This document shows, in pieces, positions 1-7,101 of a stretch of 64,000 nt of DNA. The stretch is taken from NCBI GenBank assembly GCA_017938315.1, contig JAGBBV010000030.1, positions 124,001-188,000 on the forward strand, written 5' to 3'. Under the pieces are notes generated by a model. It was not told where the DNA came from. It was given only the letters and a program-made list of their open reading frames with translations, and ran no database searches. How positions within the stretch are numbered: position 1 is the first letter of the stretch; every line of letters starts with the position of its first letter. This DNA comes from Lachnospiraceae bacterium. Lineage in GTDB: Bacteria; Bacillota; Clostridia; Lachnospirales; Lachnospiraceae. The position numbers and the translations under genes are program-made.

Positions 1-1
1 T

Positions 2-151
2 ATCCGTCCCGGACGTAACCTTGCAGTTATCTGTGAATCTGCAGCGATTAACCACCGTCAGAAGAAGATGGGTTACAATGCGGCACAGGAACTTTACAGA
101 CGTGTGCAGGAATCTCTTGCAAGAAGAAGAGAAGATGAGGAAGACGAATAA
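2..151 (+). CDS. hprK: HPr kinase/phosphorylase, C-terminal end (partial)
   Basis: Only the last 49 codons lie in the window, read in the frame that ends with TAA at 149-151. The visible part opens with [12 protein letters not shown] and continues through [14 protein letters not shown], the conserved C-terminal helix region of HprK, followed by an Arg/Glu/Asp-rich tail. HprK phosphorylates HPr and Crh on Ser46 and removes that phosphate, coupling glycolytic flux to CcpA-type catabolite control. The gene is directly upstream of a glucokinase and in the same run as an HPr-like protein that keeps Ser46, so enzyme and a likely substrate are genetically linked. The N-terminus and Walker A motif are outside the window. 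Confidence 0.9.
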   Translation: MRPGRNLAVICESAAINHRQKKMGYNAAQELYRRVQESLARRREDEEDE

Positions 152-187
152 AAGCTTCTATATAAATAATAATAGTAGGTGAAAGAT

Positions 188-1126
188 ATGAAAAAATATG
201 TATTTGGGGTAGATATCGGTGGAACTACCGTAAAACTTGGATTGTTTGACACAGACGGAAACGTTCTTGATAAATGGGAAATTCCCACCAGAACAGAAAA
301 CGACGGCTCACAGATTCTGCCTGATATCGCAGCAAGTATTCAGGAAAAGATGAAACAAATTGACAATGATGCCGTTATCGGTGTGGGCGTAGGAGCTCCC
401 GGTCCTGTTGACGCAGAAGGCATGGTGCACAGAGCCGTAAATTTGGGTTGGGGTACTTTCAGTATTAAAGATACCTTGGAAGATTTGTTAAATATGCCTG
501 TTATGGCAGGTAATGATGCCAACGTGGCAGCCCTTGGAGAAATGTGGATGGGTGGTGGCCGCGGTTATAAGGATTTGGTAGTGGTAACCCTGGGAACCGG
601 CGTTGGTGGTGGTATCATTATTAACGGTAAGATGCTCACAGGAGCAATCGGTGCCGGCGGTGAAATCGGACATATCCATCTGGATGATAATGAGACAGAG
701 GTTTGCGGTTGCGGAAACAAAGGATGCCTGGAGCAATATGCATCTGCAACCGGAATTACCAGACTGGCAAACAGAATGCTCTCTTCCTGTAGTGATGCAA
801 GTATGCTCCGAGACGGCGAAGTATCTGCAAAAGCAGTATTTGACGCAGTGAAAGCAGGAGACGCTCTTGCGATTAAGATTGCAGAGCAGTTCGGGGAATA
901 TTTAGGAAAAGGATTATCCTGCGTGGCAGGTGTTGTAAATCCGGAAGCCTTTGTTATCGGCGGTGGTGTATCGAAAGCAGGAGAAATTCTCATGGATTAC
1001 ATCAAACCTCATTATGAGAAAAATGTATTCCACGGAAGCCGTGATGCTAAATTCGTACTTGCGACTCTTGGAAATGACGCAGGAATTTACGGCTCAGCCA
1101 AATTAATTCTCGACAAAGAAAACTAA
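188..1126 (+). CDS. glcK: ROK-family glucokinase
   Basis: This 312-residue ROK-family sugar kinase should phosphorylate glucose to glucose-6-phosphate with ATP in the cytoplasm. The N-terminal phosphate loop DIGGTTVK is at residues 9-16, the catalytic-base region GNDAN lies near 107-111, and the zinc-binding CGCGNKGCLE motif is near 172-181. The glycine-rich GGGVS typical of the C-terminal half is also present. An in-frame GTG at 179 exists, but AGGTGA at 177-182 overlaps it and sits 5 nt from the ATG at 188, which is therefore preferred. The gene begins 36 nt after hprK and is followed by murB. The glcK name rests on family and neighbourhood; sugar specificity within ROK is not proven by sequence. 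Confidence 0.9.
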   Translation: MKKYVFGVDIGGTTVKLGLFDTDGNVLDKWEIPTRTENDGSQILPDIAASIQEKMKQIDNDAVIGVGVGAPGPVDAEGMVHRAVNLGWGTFSIKDTLEDLLNMPVMAGNDANVAALGEMWMGGGRGYKDLVVVTLGTGVGGGIIINGKMLTGAIGAGGEIGHIHLDDNETEVCGCGNKGCLEQYASATGITRLANRMLSSCSDASMLRDGEVSAKAVFDAVKAGDALAIKIAEQFGEYLGKGLSCVAGVVNPEAFVIGGGVSKAGEILMDYIKPHYEKNVFHGSRDAKFVLATLGNDAGIYGSAKLILDKEN

Positions 1127-1136
1127 AATAAAAAGA

Positions 1137-1175
1137 CCGGTGCTGCAGAAGAAAGAACTCTTCTGTAGCATCCGG
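1137..1175 (+). other. Strong intercistronic hairpin between glcK and murB
   Basis: CCGG plus the following 12 bases pair with the segment 1159-1175 to give about 16 base pairs with a one-base bulge, one G-U pair and a 6-nt loop. No U-run follows (AATAAAATAA instead), so it does not look like a standard intrinsic terminator. It may be an RNA processing or stability element, or a weak attenuator between the two genes. Confidence 0.55.
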
Positions 1176-1209
1176 AATAAAATAACAAAAAGAACAGCAG
1201 GTGTAAGAA

Positions 1210-2130
1210 GTGCAAGAAGTAAGTGCAGCAGTTTTGGAAATGATAAGAGCCCATGTGCCGGCGGAAGATATTCTGGAATATGAGCCCATGAGTATGCATA
1301 CTACTTTCCGTGTGGGAGGTAATGCTCTTTGCCTTGTAAAAATAAGCAGTGAGCAGCAACTTTTTAAACTAATCCCTTATTTTAATCAGGTAGAAATTCC
1401 ATATTTTATTTTAGGAAACGGCAGTAATCTGTTGGTAGGTGACAGAGGATATGCCGGTATTATTTTGCAATTAAAAGAAAAGTTTGCAAGCATAGAATGT
1501 GATGGGGAAAGGATATGTGCCAAAGCGGGAGCACTGATGTCACAGGTGGCACAGCAAGCTATGGAAAATTCCCTGGAGGGTATGGCCTTTGCATCCGGAA
1601 TTCCCGGAACCATCGGCGGTGGCGTGATGATGAACGCCGGAGCCTATGGCGGTGAGATGAAAAATATCGTTGAGAATGTCAAAGTCATGGACGAAAATGG
1701 GGAAATCCTCATTCTTGATAATGAAACCATGGAGTTTGGCTATCGTAGTAGTATCATCAAAAACCGTAAGTTTATCGTATTAGAAGTGACACTGAAATTA
1801 AAAAAAGGAAATAAAGAAGAAATCCGTAAAGAAATGGAAGAACTGGCGGCAAAGAGAAGGGAAAAGCAACCTTTAAATTATCCCAGTGCGGGAAGTACCT
1901 TCAAAAGACCGGAAGGATATTTTGCCGGAAAGCTGGTTATGGATGCAGGGCTTCGGGGATTTTCAATCGGCGGTGCAGGAGTTTCTGAAAAACATTGCGG
2001 ATTTGTAATTAATAAAGGAAATGCAACGGCAGCTGACGTGACGGAAGTCATCAGTGAAGTACAGGAAAGAGTCAAAGAAAGATTTGGCGTGACACTGGAG
2101 AGAGAAGTTATTTATCTGGGAGATTTTTAA
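1210..2130 (+). CDS. murB: UDP-N-acetylenolpyruvoylglucosamine reductase
   Basis: This 306-residue flavoenzyme reduces UDP-GlcNAc-enolpyruvate to UDP-MurNAc with NADPH, the second committed step of peptidoglycan synthesis. FAD-binding motifs are visible: HTTFRVGG near residue 30, GNGSNLLVG near 74, and GIPGTIGGGVMMNAGAYGGE near 131-150. The catalytic Arg lies in YRSS, the proton-donor Ser in PSAGSTFKRP, and a Glu in EREVIYL near the C-terminus. The start is GTG with an AGGTGT ribosome site 5 nt upstream. It is followed by rapZ after 11 nt, the order found in many Clostridia. Confidence 0.95.
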   Translation: MQEVSAAVLEMIRAHVPAEDILEYEPMSMHTTFRVGGNALCLVKISSEQQLFKLIPYFNQVEIPYFILGNGSNLLVGDRGYAGIILQLKEKFASIECDGERICAKAGALMSQVAQQAMENSLEGMAFASGIPGTIGGGVMMNAGAYGGEMKNIVENVKVMDENGEILILDNETMEFGYRSSIIKNRKFIVLEVTLKLKKGNKEEIRKEMEELAAKRREKQPLNYPSAGSTFKRPEGYFAGKLVMDAGLRGFSIGGAGVSEKHCGFVINKGNATAADVTEVISEVQERVKERFGVTLEREVIYLGDF

Positions 2131-2141
2131 GGAGGTATCAC

Positions 2142-3005
2142 ATGCGTTTCGTAATTGTAACGGGAATGAGCGGTAGCGGTAAAATAACGGCAATGAGAAT
2201 GCTTGAGGACGTAGGCTTTTATTGTGTGGACAATTTGCCTGTTCCCTTAATTGAAAAATTTGTGGAATTGCTTGCCATGCCCGGAAGCGAAGTGACGAAG
2301 GTGGCTCTGGGACTCGATGTCCGTGCAGACCAGCCTTTTGAAGATGCGCAGAAGATACTGGAAAAATTAAAAGGAAACGGGTACAATTTTGAAATTCTTT
2401 TTATGGAAGCAAGCACGCAGGTGCTTCTGAAAAGATATAAAGAGTCAAGGAGAATGCATCCCTTGTCCTTGGAAGGAAGAGTGGAAGACGGTATCAATAA
2501 AGAAAGAGAGATTCTGCATGACATCAAAAAGAAGGCAGAGTATGTAATTGACACTTCCAACCTGTTAACCAGAGAGTTAAAAGAAGAACTGGACCGTATT
2601 TTTGTAAAGAATGAAGAGTATAATAGCCTAATGGTTAATATTTTGTCCTTTGGCTTTAAGCACGGGATTCCGGCAGATGCGGACTTGGTATTTGACGTGC
2701 GCTTTTTACCCAATCCGTTCTATATTGATGAACTGAAATATAAAACGGGAAATGATAAGGAAGTGCAGGATTATGTGATGAGTTTTTCCGAGGCGGAAGA
2801 GTTTGTGGATAAACTCAGTGACATGTTAAATTTCCTGATTCCCAATTATGTAAAAGAAGGAAAGTACCAGCTGGTTGTAGGGATTGGCTGTACCGGTGGA
2901 AAGCACAGAAGTGTGACATTGGCAAACAAGCTTTACGACCGCATGAAAAATAAAGGCAATTACGGAATCAAAATTGCACATAGAGATTTAGGACAAGGCA
3001 TATAG
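2142..3005 (+). CDS. rapZ: RapZ/YvcJ-family nucleotide-binding protein with altered Walker A
   Basis: The protein has 287 residues, the usual family length. The family includes E. coli RapZ, an RNase E adaptor controlling GlmZ, and B. subtilis YvcJ, a GTP/ATP-binding protein. The N-terminal P-loop reads GMSGSGKI at residues 8-15, so the Ser/Thr after the invariant Lys is Ile, with a Thr one residue later. The following CVDNLP motif, the central SRRMHPL region and the C-terminal GCTGGKHRSV motif are intact. The start has a strong GGAGGTATC ribosome site. The next gene is whiA; yvcK, which lies between these two in B. subtilis, is absent here. The nucleotide-binding change may be real or a sequence variant. 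Confidence 0.9.
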   Translation: MRFVIVTGMSGSGKITAMRMLEDVGFYCVDNLPVPLIEKFVELLAMPGSEVTKVALGLDVRADQPFEDAQKILEKLKGNGYNFEILFMEASTQVLLKRYKESRRMHPLSLEGRVEDGINKEREILHDIKKKAEYVIDTSNLLTRELKEELDRIFVKNEEYNSLMVNILSFGFKHGIPADADLVFDVRFLPNPFYIDELKYKTGNDKEVQDYVMSFSEAEEFVDKLSDMLNFLIPNYVKEGKYQLVVGIGCTGGKHRSVTLANKLYDRMKNKGNYGIKIAHRDLGQGI

Positions 3006-3025
3006 TAGAAAAAGGATGGATGAAG

Positions 3026-3898
3026 ATGTCTTTTTCGGCAGAAGTAAAAGCGGAATTGGAAAAAATAGTTCCTGCATCCAGACATTGTCAATTGGCAGAG
3101 CTTTCTGCAATTATTCATTTTGGATGCAAAATAGAAGCCACAAAAGATGGCGGTAGCGAGATTGAGTTAAGCACGGAAAACGATGCCGCTTTCAGAAAAT
3201 ACTTTACATTATTGAAAAAAACATTTATGATAGGTACTGATGCGGACAAAGTACTGCAGGCAATTAAGCTGTTTGAGGGGAACAAACAGATAAGAACGGT
3301 TCATGACAGCGTAAATCCTATGCTGATTAAGAACAGTTGTTGCAGACGTGCTTTTTTGCGAGGTGCTTTTTTATGTGTGGGCTCCATGAGCGATCCTCAG
3401 AAAAGTTATCACCTTGAGTTTGTGTGTGACAGGGAAGCAAAAGCCGTGCAGATCCGGGAAGCGATTAACAGCTTCGATCTGGATGCAAAGATAGTAAAGC
3501 GCAAAAAATATTTTGTTGTGTATCTGAAGGAAGGCGCAGGAATTGTTGATTTGCTCAATGTAATGGGAGCGCATTTGTCCTTAATGAATTTAGAGAATTT
3601 AAGGATAGAGAAGGAAATGCGTAACTCCATTAACAGGCAGGTCAATTGCGAAGCCGCGAATATCGCAAAGACGGTAAACGCAGCTAATAAGCAGATAGAA
3701 GATATTCAGCTGTTAGAAAAATGCTACGGATTTTCCAATTTGCCGGAAAATCTGCGCCAGATGGCCATTGTAAGATTGGCTTATCCGGAGAGCTCCCTTC
3801 AGGAACTGGGTGGTTATCTCAACCCACCGGTAGGCAAGTCCGGTGTAAATCATAGATTACGGAAACTTAGTGAAATGGCGGAGAAAATCAGGAACTAA
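3026..3898 (+). CDS. whiA: WhiA-family DNA-binding regulator
   Basis: This 290-residue protein of the WhiA (formerly DUF199) family has an N-terminal LAGLIDADG homing-endonuclease-like domain and a C-terminal helix-turn-helix. In Streptomyces it controls sporulation septation, and in Bacillus it affects cell division and chromosome segregation. The N-terminus MSFSAEVKAEL and the C-terminal segment ESSLQELGGYLNPPVGKSGVNHRL, shortened here to its core GKSGVNHRL, are typical. An ATG at 3020 is in frame, but AAAGGA at 3011-3016 is better spaced (9 nt) for the ATG at 3026, which also gives the family's usual N-terminus. The crh-like gene follows after 14 nt, so the two are co-transcribed. Confidence 0.92.
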   Translation: MSFSAEVKAELEKIVPASRHCQLAELSAIIHFGCKIEATKDGGSEIELSTENDAAFRKYFTLLKKTFMIGTDADKVLQAIKLFEGNKQIRTVHDSVNPMLIKNSCCRRAFLRGAFLCVGSMSDPQKSYHLEFVCDREAKAVQIREAINSFDLDAKIVKRKKYFVVYLKEGAGIVDLLNVMGAHLSLMNLENLRIEKEMRNSINRQVNCEAANIAKTVNAANKQIEDIQLLEKCYGFSNLPENLRQMAIVRLAYPESSLQELGGYLNPPVGKSGVNHRLRKLSEMAEKIRN

Positions 3899-3912
3899 AG
3901 GAGGAAAATGGA

Positions 3913-4173
3913 ATGATTGAAAGAGCAATTGAGGTAAATGTTAAAGAAGACTTTGACGCAAGACCGATTGCTATGTTAGTTCAGGTGGCAAGCAGATTTG
4001 AGAGCAGCATTTATATTGTGGCACAGGATAAAAAAGTCAATGCGAAAAGTATCATGGGAATGATGACACTTACACTGAATAAAGGGGAAACCATCACAGT
4101 GACAGCAGATGGCGAAGATGAACAGACAGCTATTGAAAGCATCAGCAATTATTTAAACGGAAAAGAAGAATAA
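3913..4173 (+). CDS. crh: HPr-like protein with Asp15 in place of His15 (Crh-like)
   Basis: The protein has 86 residues and the HPr fold pattern. In PTS HPr the motif around residue 15 is GLHARP, with His15 accepting phosphate from enzyme I. Here it reads DFDARP, so residue 15 is Asp and PTS phosphotransfer should be impossible. The regulatory site is intact: Ser46 in NAKSIMGMMTL is the residue phosphorylated by HprK. That combination matches B. subtilis Crh, which has Gln15 and Ser46. The position directly after rapZ-whiA is also the Crh position in B. subtilis. A role as a CcpA co-regulator or metabolic sensor is inferred. The start has GGAGG 9 nt upstream. Confidence 0.85.
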   Translation: MIERAIEVNVKEDFDARPIAMLVQVASRFESSIYIVAQDKKVNAKSIMGMMTLTLNKGETITVTADGEDEQTAIESISNYLNGKEE

Positions 4174-4204
4174 TATTCTTTAATATAACTTGGAGGAAAA
4201 CAAA

Positions 4205-5068
4205 ATGTTAGTATCAGCAACAGAAATGCTTAAAAAAGCAAAAGCAGGTCATTATGCAGTTGGCCAGTTTAACATCAACAACCTTGAGTGGACAAAAGCT
4301 ATCCTGTTAACAGCACAGGAAAACAATTCACCTGTAATCCTCGGTGTATCCGAAGGAGCAGGAAAGTACATGGGTGGTTATGATGTAGTGGTAGGTATGG
4401 TAAACGGACTTATCAAAGACCAGAATATTACCGTTCCTGTAGCTCTTCACTTAGATCATGGTAGCTATGAACACTGTTATAAATGTATTGAAGCAGGATT
4501 TTCATCCGTAATGTTTGACGGATCTCACTATCCCATTGAAGAAAACGTTGCAAAGACCAAAGAATTGGTTGCAGCAGCACATGCTAAGGGAATTTCCCTT
4601 GAAGCAGAAGTTGGTTCCATCGGTGGTGAAGAAGACGGCGTTATCGGCGCAGGCGAATGTGCAGACCCTAATGAATGTAAGGCAGTAGCTGATCTTGGAG
4701 TAGACTTCCTTGCAGCAGGTATCGGAAACATTCATGGAAAATATCCTGCAAACTGGCAGGGATTATCCTTTGAAACATTAGATGCAATCCAGCAGCTTAC
4801 AGGAGACCTTCCTTTAGTTCTTCACGGCGGTACAGGTATCCCTACAGAAATGATTCAGAAAGCAATTTCATTAGGTGTTGCTAAGATTAACGTAAATACA
4901 GAATGTCAGCTTGCTTTTGCAGCAGCTACACGTAAGTATATTGAAGACGGTAAAGATTTGGAAGGAAAGGGATTTGATCCCCGTAAACTTCTTGCTCCCG
5001 GTGTGGAAGCAATTAAAGCTACCGTGAAAGAAAAAATGGAAATCTTCGGTTCCATTAACAAAGCTTAA
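4205..5068 (+). CDS. fba: Class II fructose-1,6-bisphosphate aldolase, short form
   Basis: This 287-residue zinc aldolase cleaves fructose-1,6-bisphosphate to DHAP and glyceraldehyde-3-phosphate. The catalytic Asp and zinc His are in ALHLDHG near residues 79-85. EAEVGSIGG, the zinc His of GIGNIHGKY and the LHGGTG phosphate-binding segment follow in order. An upstream in-frame TTG at 4190 overlaps the ribosome site GGAGG at 4192-4196 and was rejected in favour of the ATG at 4205. The gene lies 31 nt after the crh-like gene and ends at a clear terminator. It is one of two tandem aldolases that are clearly different in sequence. Tagatose-bisphosphate specificity cannot be excluded. Confidence 0.9.
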   Translation: MLVSATEMLKKAKAGHYAVGQFNINNLEWTKAILLTAQENNSPVILGVSEGAGKYMGGYDVVVGMVNGLIKDQNITVPVALHLDHGSYEHCYKCIEAGFSSVMFDGSHYPIEENVAKTKELVAAAHAKGISLEAEVGSIGGEEDGVIGAGECADPNECKAVADLGVDFLAAGIGNIHGKYPANWQGLSFETLDAIQQLTGDLPLVLHGGTGIPTEMIQKAISLGVAKINVNTECQLAFAAATRKYIEDGKDLEGKGFDPRKLLAPGVEAIKATVKEKMEIFGSINKA

Positions 5069-5081
5069 TTCAGATTTATAT

Positions 5082-5113
5082 AAGGACTGTGCTTAAAGGC
5101 ACAGTTCTTTTTC
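5082..5113 (+). terminator. Intrinsic terminator after first aldolase
   Basis: AAGGACTGTGC at 5082-5092 pairs with GCACAGTTCTT around a short TTAAAG loop, with one G-U pair, and is followed by a T-rich run. It separates the two aldolase genes into different transcription units. Confidence 0.85.
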
Positions 5114-5116
5114 TGT

Positions 5117-5144
5117 TTGCAATTAAAAGATTATCTGTTATAAT
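5117..5144 (+). promoter_or_regulatory. Sigma-A type promoter for second aldolase
   Basis: TTGCAA at 5117-5122 and TATAAT at 5139-5144 are separated by 16 nt, directly after the terminator of the first aldolase and 43 nt before the second start codon. This fits independent, strong expression of the downstream gene. Confidence 0.75.
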
Positions 5145-5187
5145 AAACCCGTAAATACAAATTTTAACAAAGAAAGGATGATTTGAA

Positions 5188-6123
5188 ATGCCATTAGTTA
5201 CAACCACAGAAATGTTTAAGAAGGCATACGAAGGCGGATACGCTGTTGGTGCTTTCAACGTTAATAACATGGAAATCGTTCAGGCTATCACAGAAGCCGC
5301 AAATGAATTAAGATCCCCTATTATTCTTCAGTGCTCCGCAGGTGCAAGAAAATATGCTAAGCATTCTTATCTTTATCACCTTGTACAGGCAGCTATCGAA
5401 GAAACAGATATTCCGATCGCTCTTCACTTAGATCACGGTGCAGATTTCGAAATCTGTAAGCAGTGTATCGACGGCGGATTTACTTCCGTTATGATCGATG
5501 CTTCCCATCTTTCTTATGAAGAAAACATCGAAGTTTCCAAGAGAGTTGCTGACTACGCTCATGAAAGAGGCGTTGTAGTAGAAGCAGAGCTGGGAACATT
5601 AGCAGGTGTTGAAGATGATGTTGTTGTAGAAAGCGGAAACGAATCTTATACACAGCCTGAACAGGTTGAAGACTTCGTTACAAGAACAGGTGTTGACTCT
5701 CTTGCAATCGCTATCGGTACAAGCCATGGTGCATTCAAGTTCAAACCCGGCCAGAAGCCTCAGCTTCGTTTCGATATCCTTGATGAAGTTTCTAAGAGAC
5801 TTCCCGGATTCCCTATCGTTTTACATGGTGCTTCCTCCGTACTTCCTCAGTACGTTGACATCATCAATGCAAACGGTGGTAAGTTAGAAGATGCAATCGG
5901 TATTCCTGAAGAAATGCTTCGTCAGGCTGCAAGATCTGCAGTATGTAAGATTAACATCGACTCTGACTTAAGATTAGGTCTTACAGCAGGTGTTAGAGAG
6001 CATATGTTTGCTCATCCCGATCACTTCGATCCCAGACAGTACTTAACAACAGGCCGTGACTACTGTAAGGAAGTTGTAGCTCACAAGATTAAAACTGTTC
6101 TTGGTTCTGAAGGTAAGGCATAA
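5188..6123 (+). CDS. fba: Class II fructose-1,6-bisphosphate aldolase, long form
   Basis: The protein has 311 residues. It carries ALHLDHG near residues 79-85, VEAELGTLAG, a zinc His in GTSHGAFKF and the phosphate-binding VLHGASSVLP. After that it has an insertion around GGKLEDAIGIPEEML that the upstream aldolase lacks. It has its own consensus promoter and terminator and a uniform codon choice (TTAGAT, GGTGCT, TCC/TCT) that looks like a highly expressed gene, so it is the likelier main glycolytic aldolase. The ribosome site AAAGGATG precedes the ATG. Residue identity with the upstream aldolase is limited outside the motifs, so this is not a recent duplication. Confidence 0.93.
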   Translation: MPLVTTTEMFKKAYEGGYAVGAFNVNNMEIVQAITEAANELRSPIILQCSAGARKYAKHSYLYHLVQAAIEETDIPIALHLDHGADFEICKQCIDGGFTSVMIDASHLSYEENIEVSKRVADYAHERGVVVEAELGTLAGVEDDVVVESGNESYTQPEQVEDFVTRTGVDSLAIAIGTSHGAFKFKPGQKPQLRFDILDEVSKRLPGFPIVLHGASSVLPQYVDIINANGGKLEDAIGIPEEMLRQAARSAVCKINIDSDLRLGLTAGVREHMFAHPDHFDPRQYLTTGRDYCKEVVAHKIKTVLGSEGKA

Positions 6124-6162
6124 ATCATATCGATTTGGCTTACATAGTTGAATAAGAATGAT

Positions 6163-6215
6163 AAAGGAGTTTTTGCAAAATAGACGAAAAGTCTATGAAG
6201 CGAAAACTCCTTTTT
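6163..6215 (+). terminator. Terminator after second aldolase
   Basis: AAAGGAGTTTTTGC at 6163-6176 pairs with GCGAAAACTCCTTT at 6200-6213, enclosing a second small stem TAGAC/GTCTA, and ends in a T-run. The nested stems make an efficient intrinsic terminator. Confidence 0.8.
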
Positions 6216-6266
6216 GGTTGCTGATTTGGTTGTTATAAAAGAGAAAATACCCCCTAAAAAGGGAGG

Positions 6267-6300
6267 ATGCCAAGTAAGTTATCTTACTTGGCATTTTATT
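6267..6300. terminator. Perfect 12-bp hairpin, probable bidirectional terminator
   Basis: ATGCCAAGTAAG at 6267-6278 and CTTACTTGGCAT at 6283-6294 form a perfect stem with a 4-nt loop, followed by TTTTATT. It lies between the second aldolase and the oppositely oriented cyclophilin. From here to 6497 the sequence is AT-rich and I recognise no gene or RNA in it. Confidence 0.65.
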
Positions 6301-6497
6301 ATGAAAAAGTTATTTAAAAAATCAATTACTTTGAATTAGACAATTTTGTTTGTATCTTATGATATAAGTATAAAACTCAGAAATGTCTAAAGAATGTTGA
6401 TAAATTGAAGTTTTTTTAAATTAAATGTGAACAAAATATGAACAACACGCAATTTTTGCCATATTTCGGCACTTTTTCCGTCCTCCCTGTGGAAAAA

Positions 6498-7019
6498 CTA
6501 GCATTTTTCAGGTTCCGGATAGGAAACACCGAAAGTTTCTACGGTAACGGATTTCATAACCTGATCTTCTAAGGGACGATCGGAGAAATCAGTTCTTGTT
6601 TCAGCAATTTTGTTTACATTTTCCATTCCTTCAATAACTTTTCCGAAGGCAGCGTAGGAGCCGTCCAAATGAGGAGAGTTCTTGTGCATAATAAAGAACT
6701 GGGAGCCTGCGGAGTTGGGCATCATGCTTCTTGCCATGGAAAGAACACCTTCTGTGTGCTTTAAATTGTTTTCAAAACCGTTTGCGGCAAATTCACCCTT
6801 GATGCTGTAGCCGGGGCCGCCCATGCCGGTTCCTTCCGGGTCACCGCCCTGGATCATAAAGCCGCGGATGACACGATGGAAAATAAGCCCATCATAGAAG
6901 CCTTTGCTCACAAGACTTACAAAATTGTTTACGGAAACCGGTGCAATATCTGGATAAAGCTCTGCTTTAATTACATCTCCGTTTTCCATTGTAAAAGTTA
7001 CAATAGGATTTTGTGCCAT
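6498..7019 (-). CDS. Cyclophilin-type peptidyl-prolyl cis-trans isomerase
   Basis: This 173-residue single-domain cyclophilin without a signal peptide is therefore cytoplasmic. It should catalyse cis-trans isomerisation of prolyl bonds during folding. The catalytic and cyclosporin-site motifs are clear: FHRVIRGFMIQGGDP with the catalytic Arg, then MARSMMPNSAGSQFFI, and a LDGSYAAFGKV segment. The start has AAAGGAAG upstream on the minus strand. The gene stands alone, convergent with the aldolase and divergent from the GNAT gene. Confidence 0.95.
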   Translation of the reverse strand: MAQNPIVTFTMENGDVIKAELYPDIAPVSVNNFVSLVSKGFYDGLIFHRVIRGFMIQGGDPEGTGMGGPGYSIKGEFAANGFENNLKHTEGVLSMARSMMPNSAGSQFFIMHKNSPHLDGSYAAFGKVIEGMENVNKIAETRTDFSDRPLEDQVMKSVTVETFGVSYPEPEKC

Positions 7020-7101
7020 AATATATACTTCCTTTCATATTAATGTGTTATACTTAATAGAACGTTAGTATTTATTTTATTAAAAGTAAGGAAATATTGC
7101 A

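Noticed and set aside
6420-6497. TGCC...GGCA stem as terminator of the cyclophilin gene
   Set aside because: The stem is only 4 bp and on the minus strand is followed by A-rich, not T-rich, sequence.
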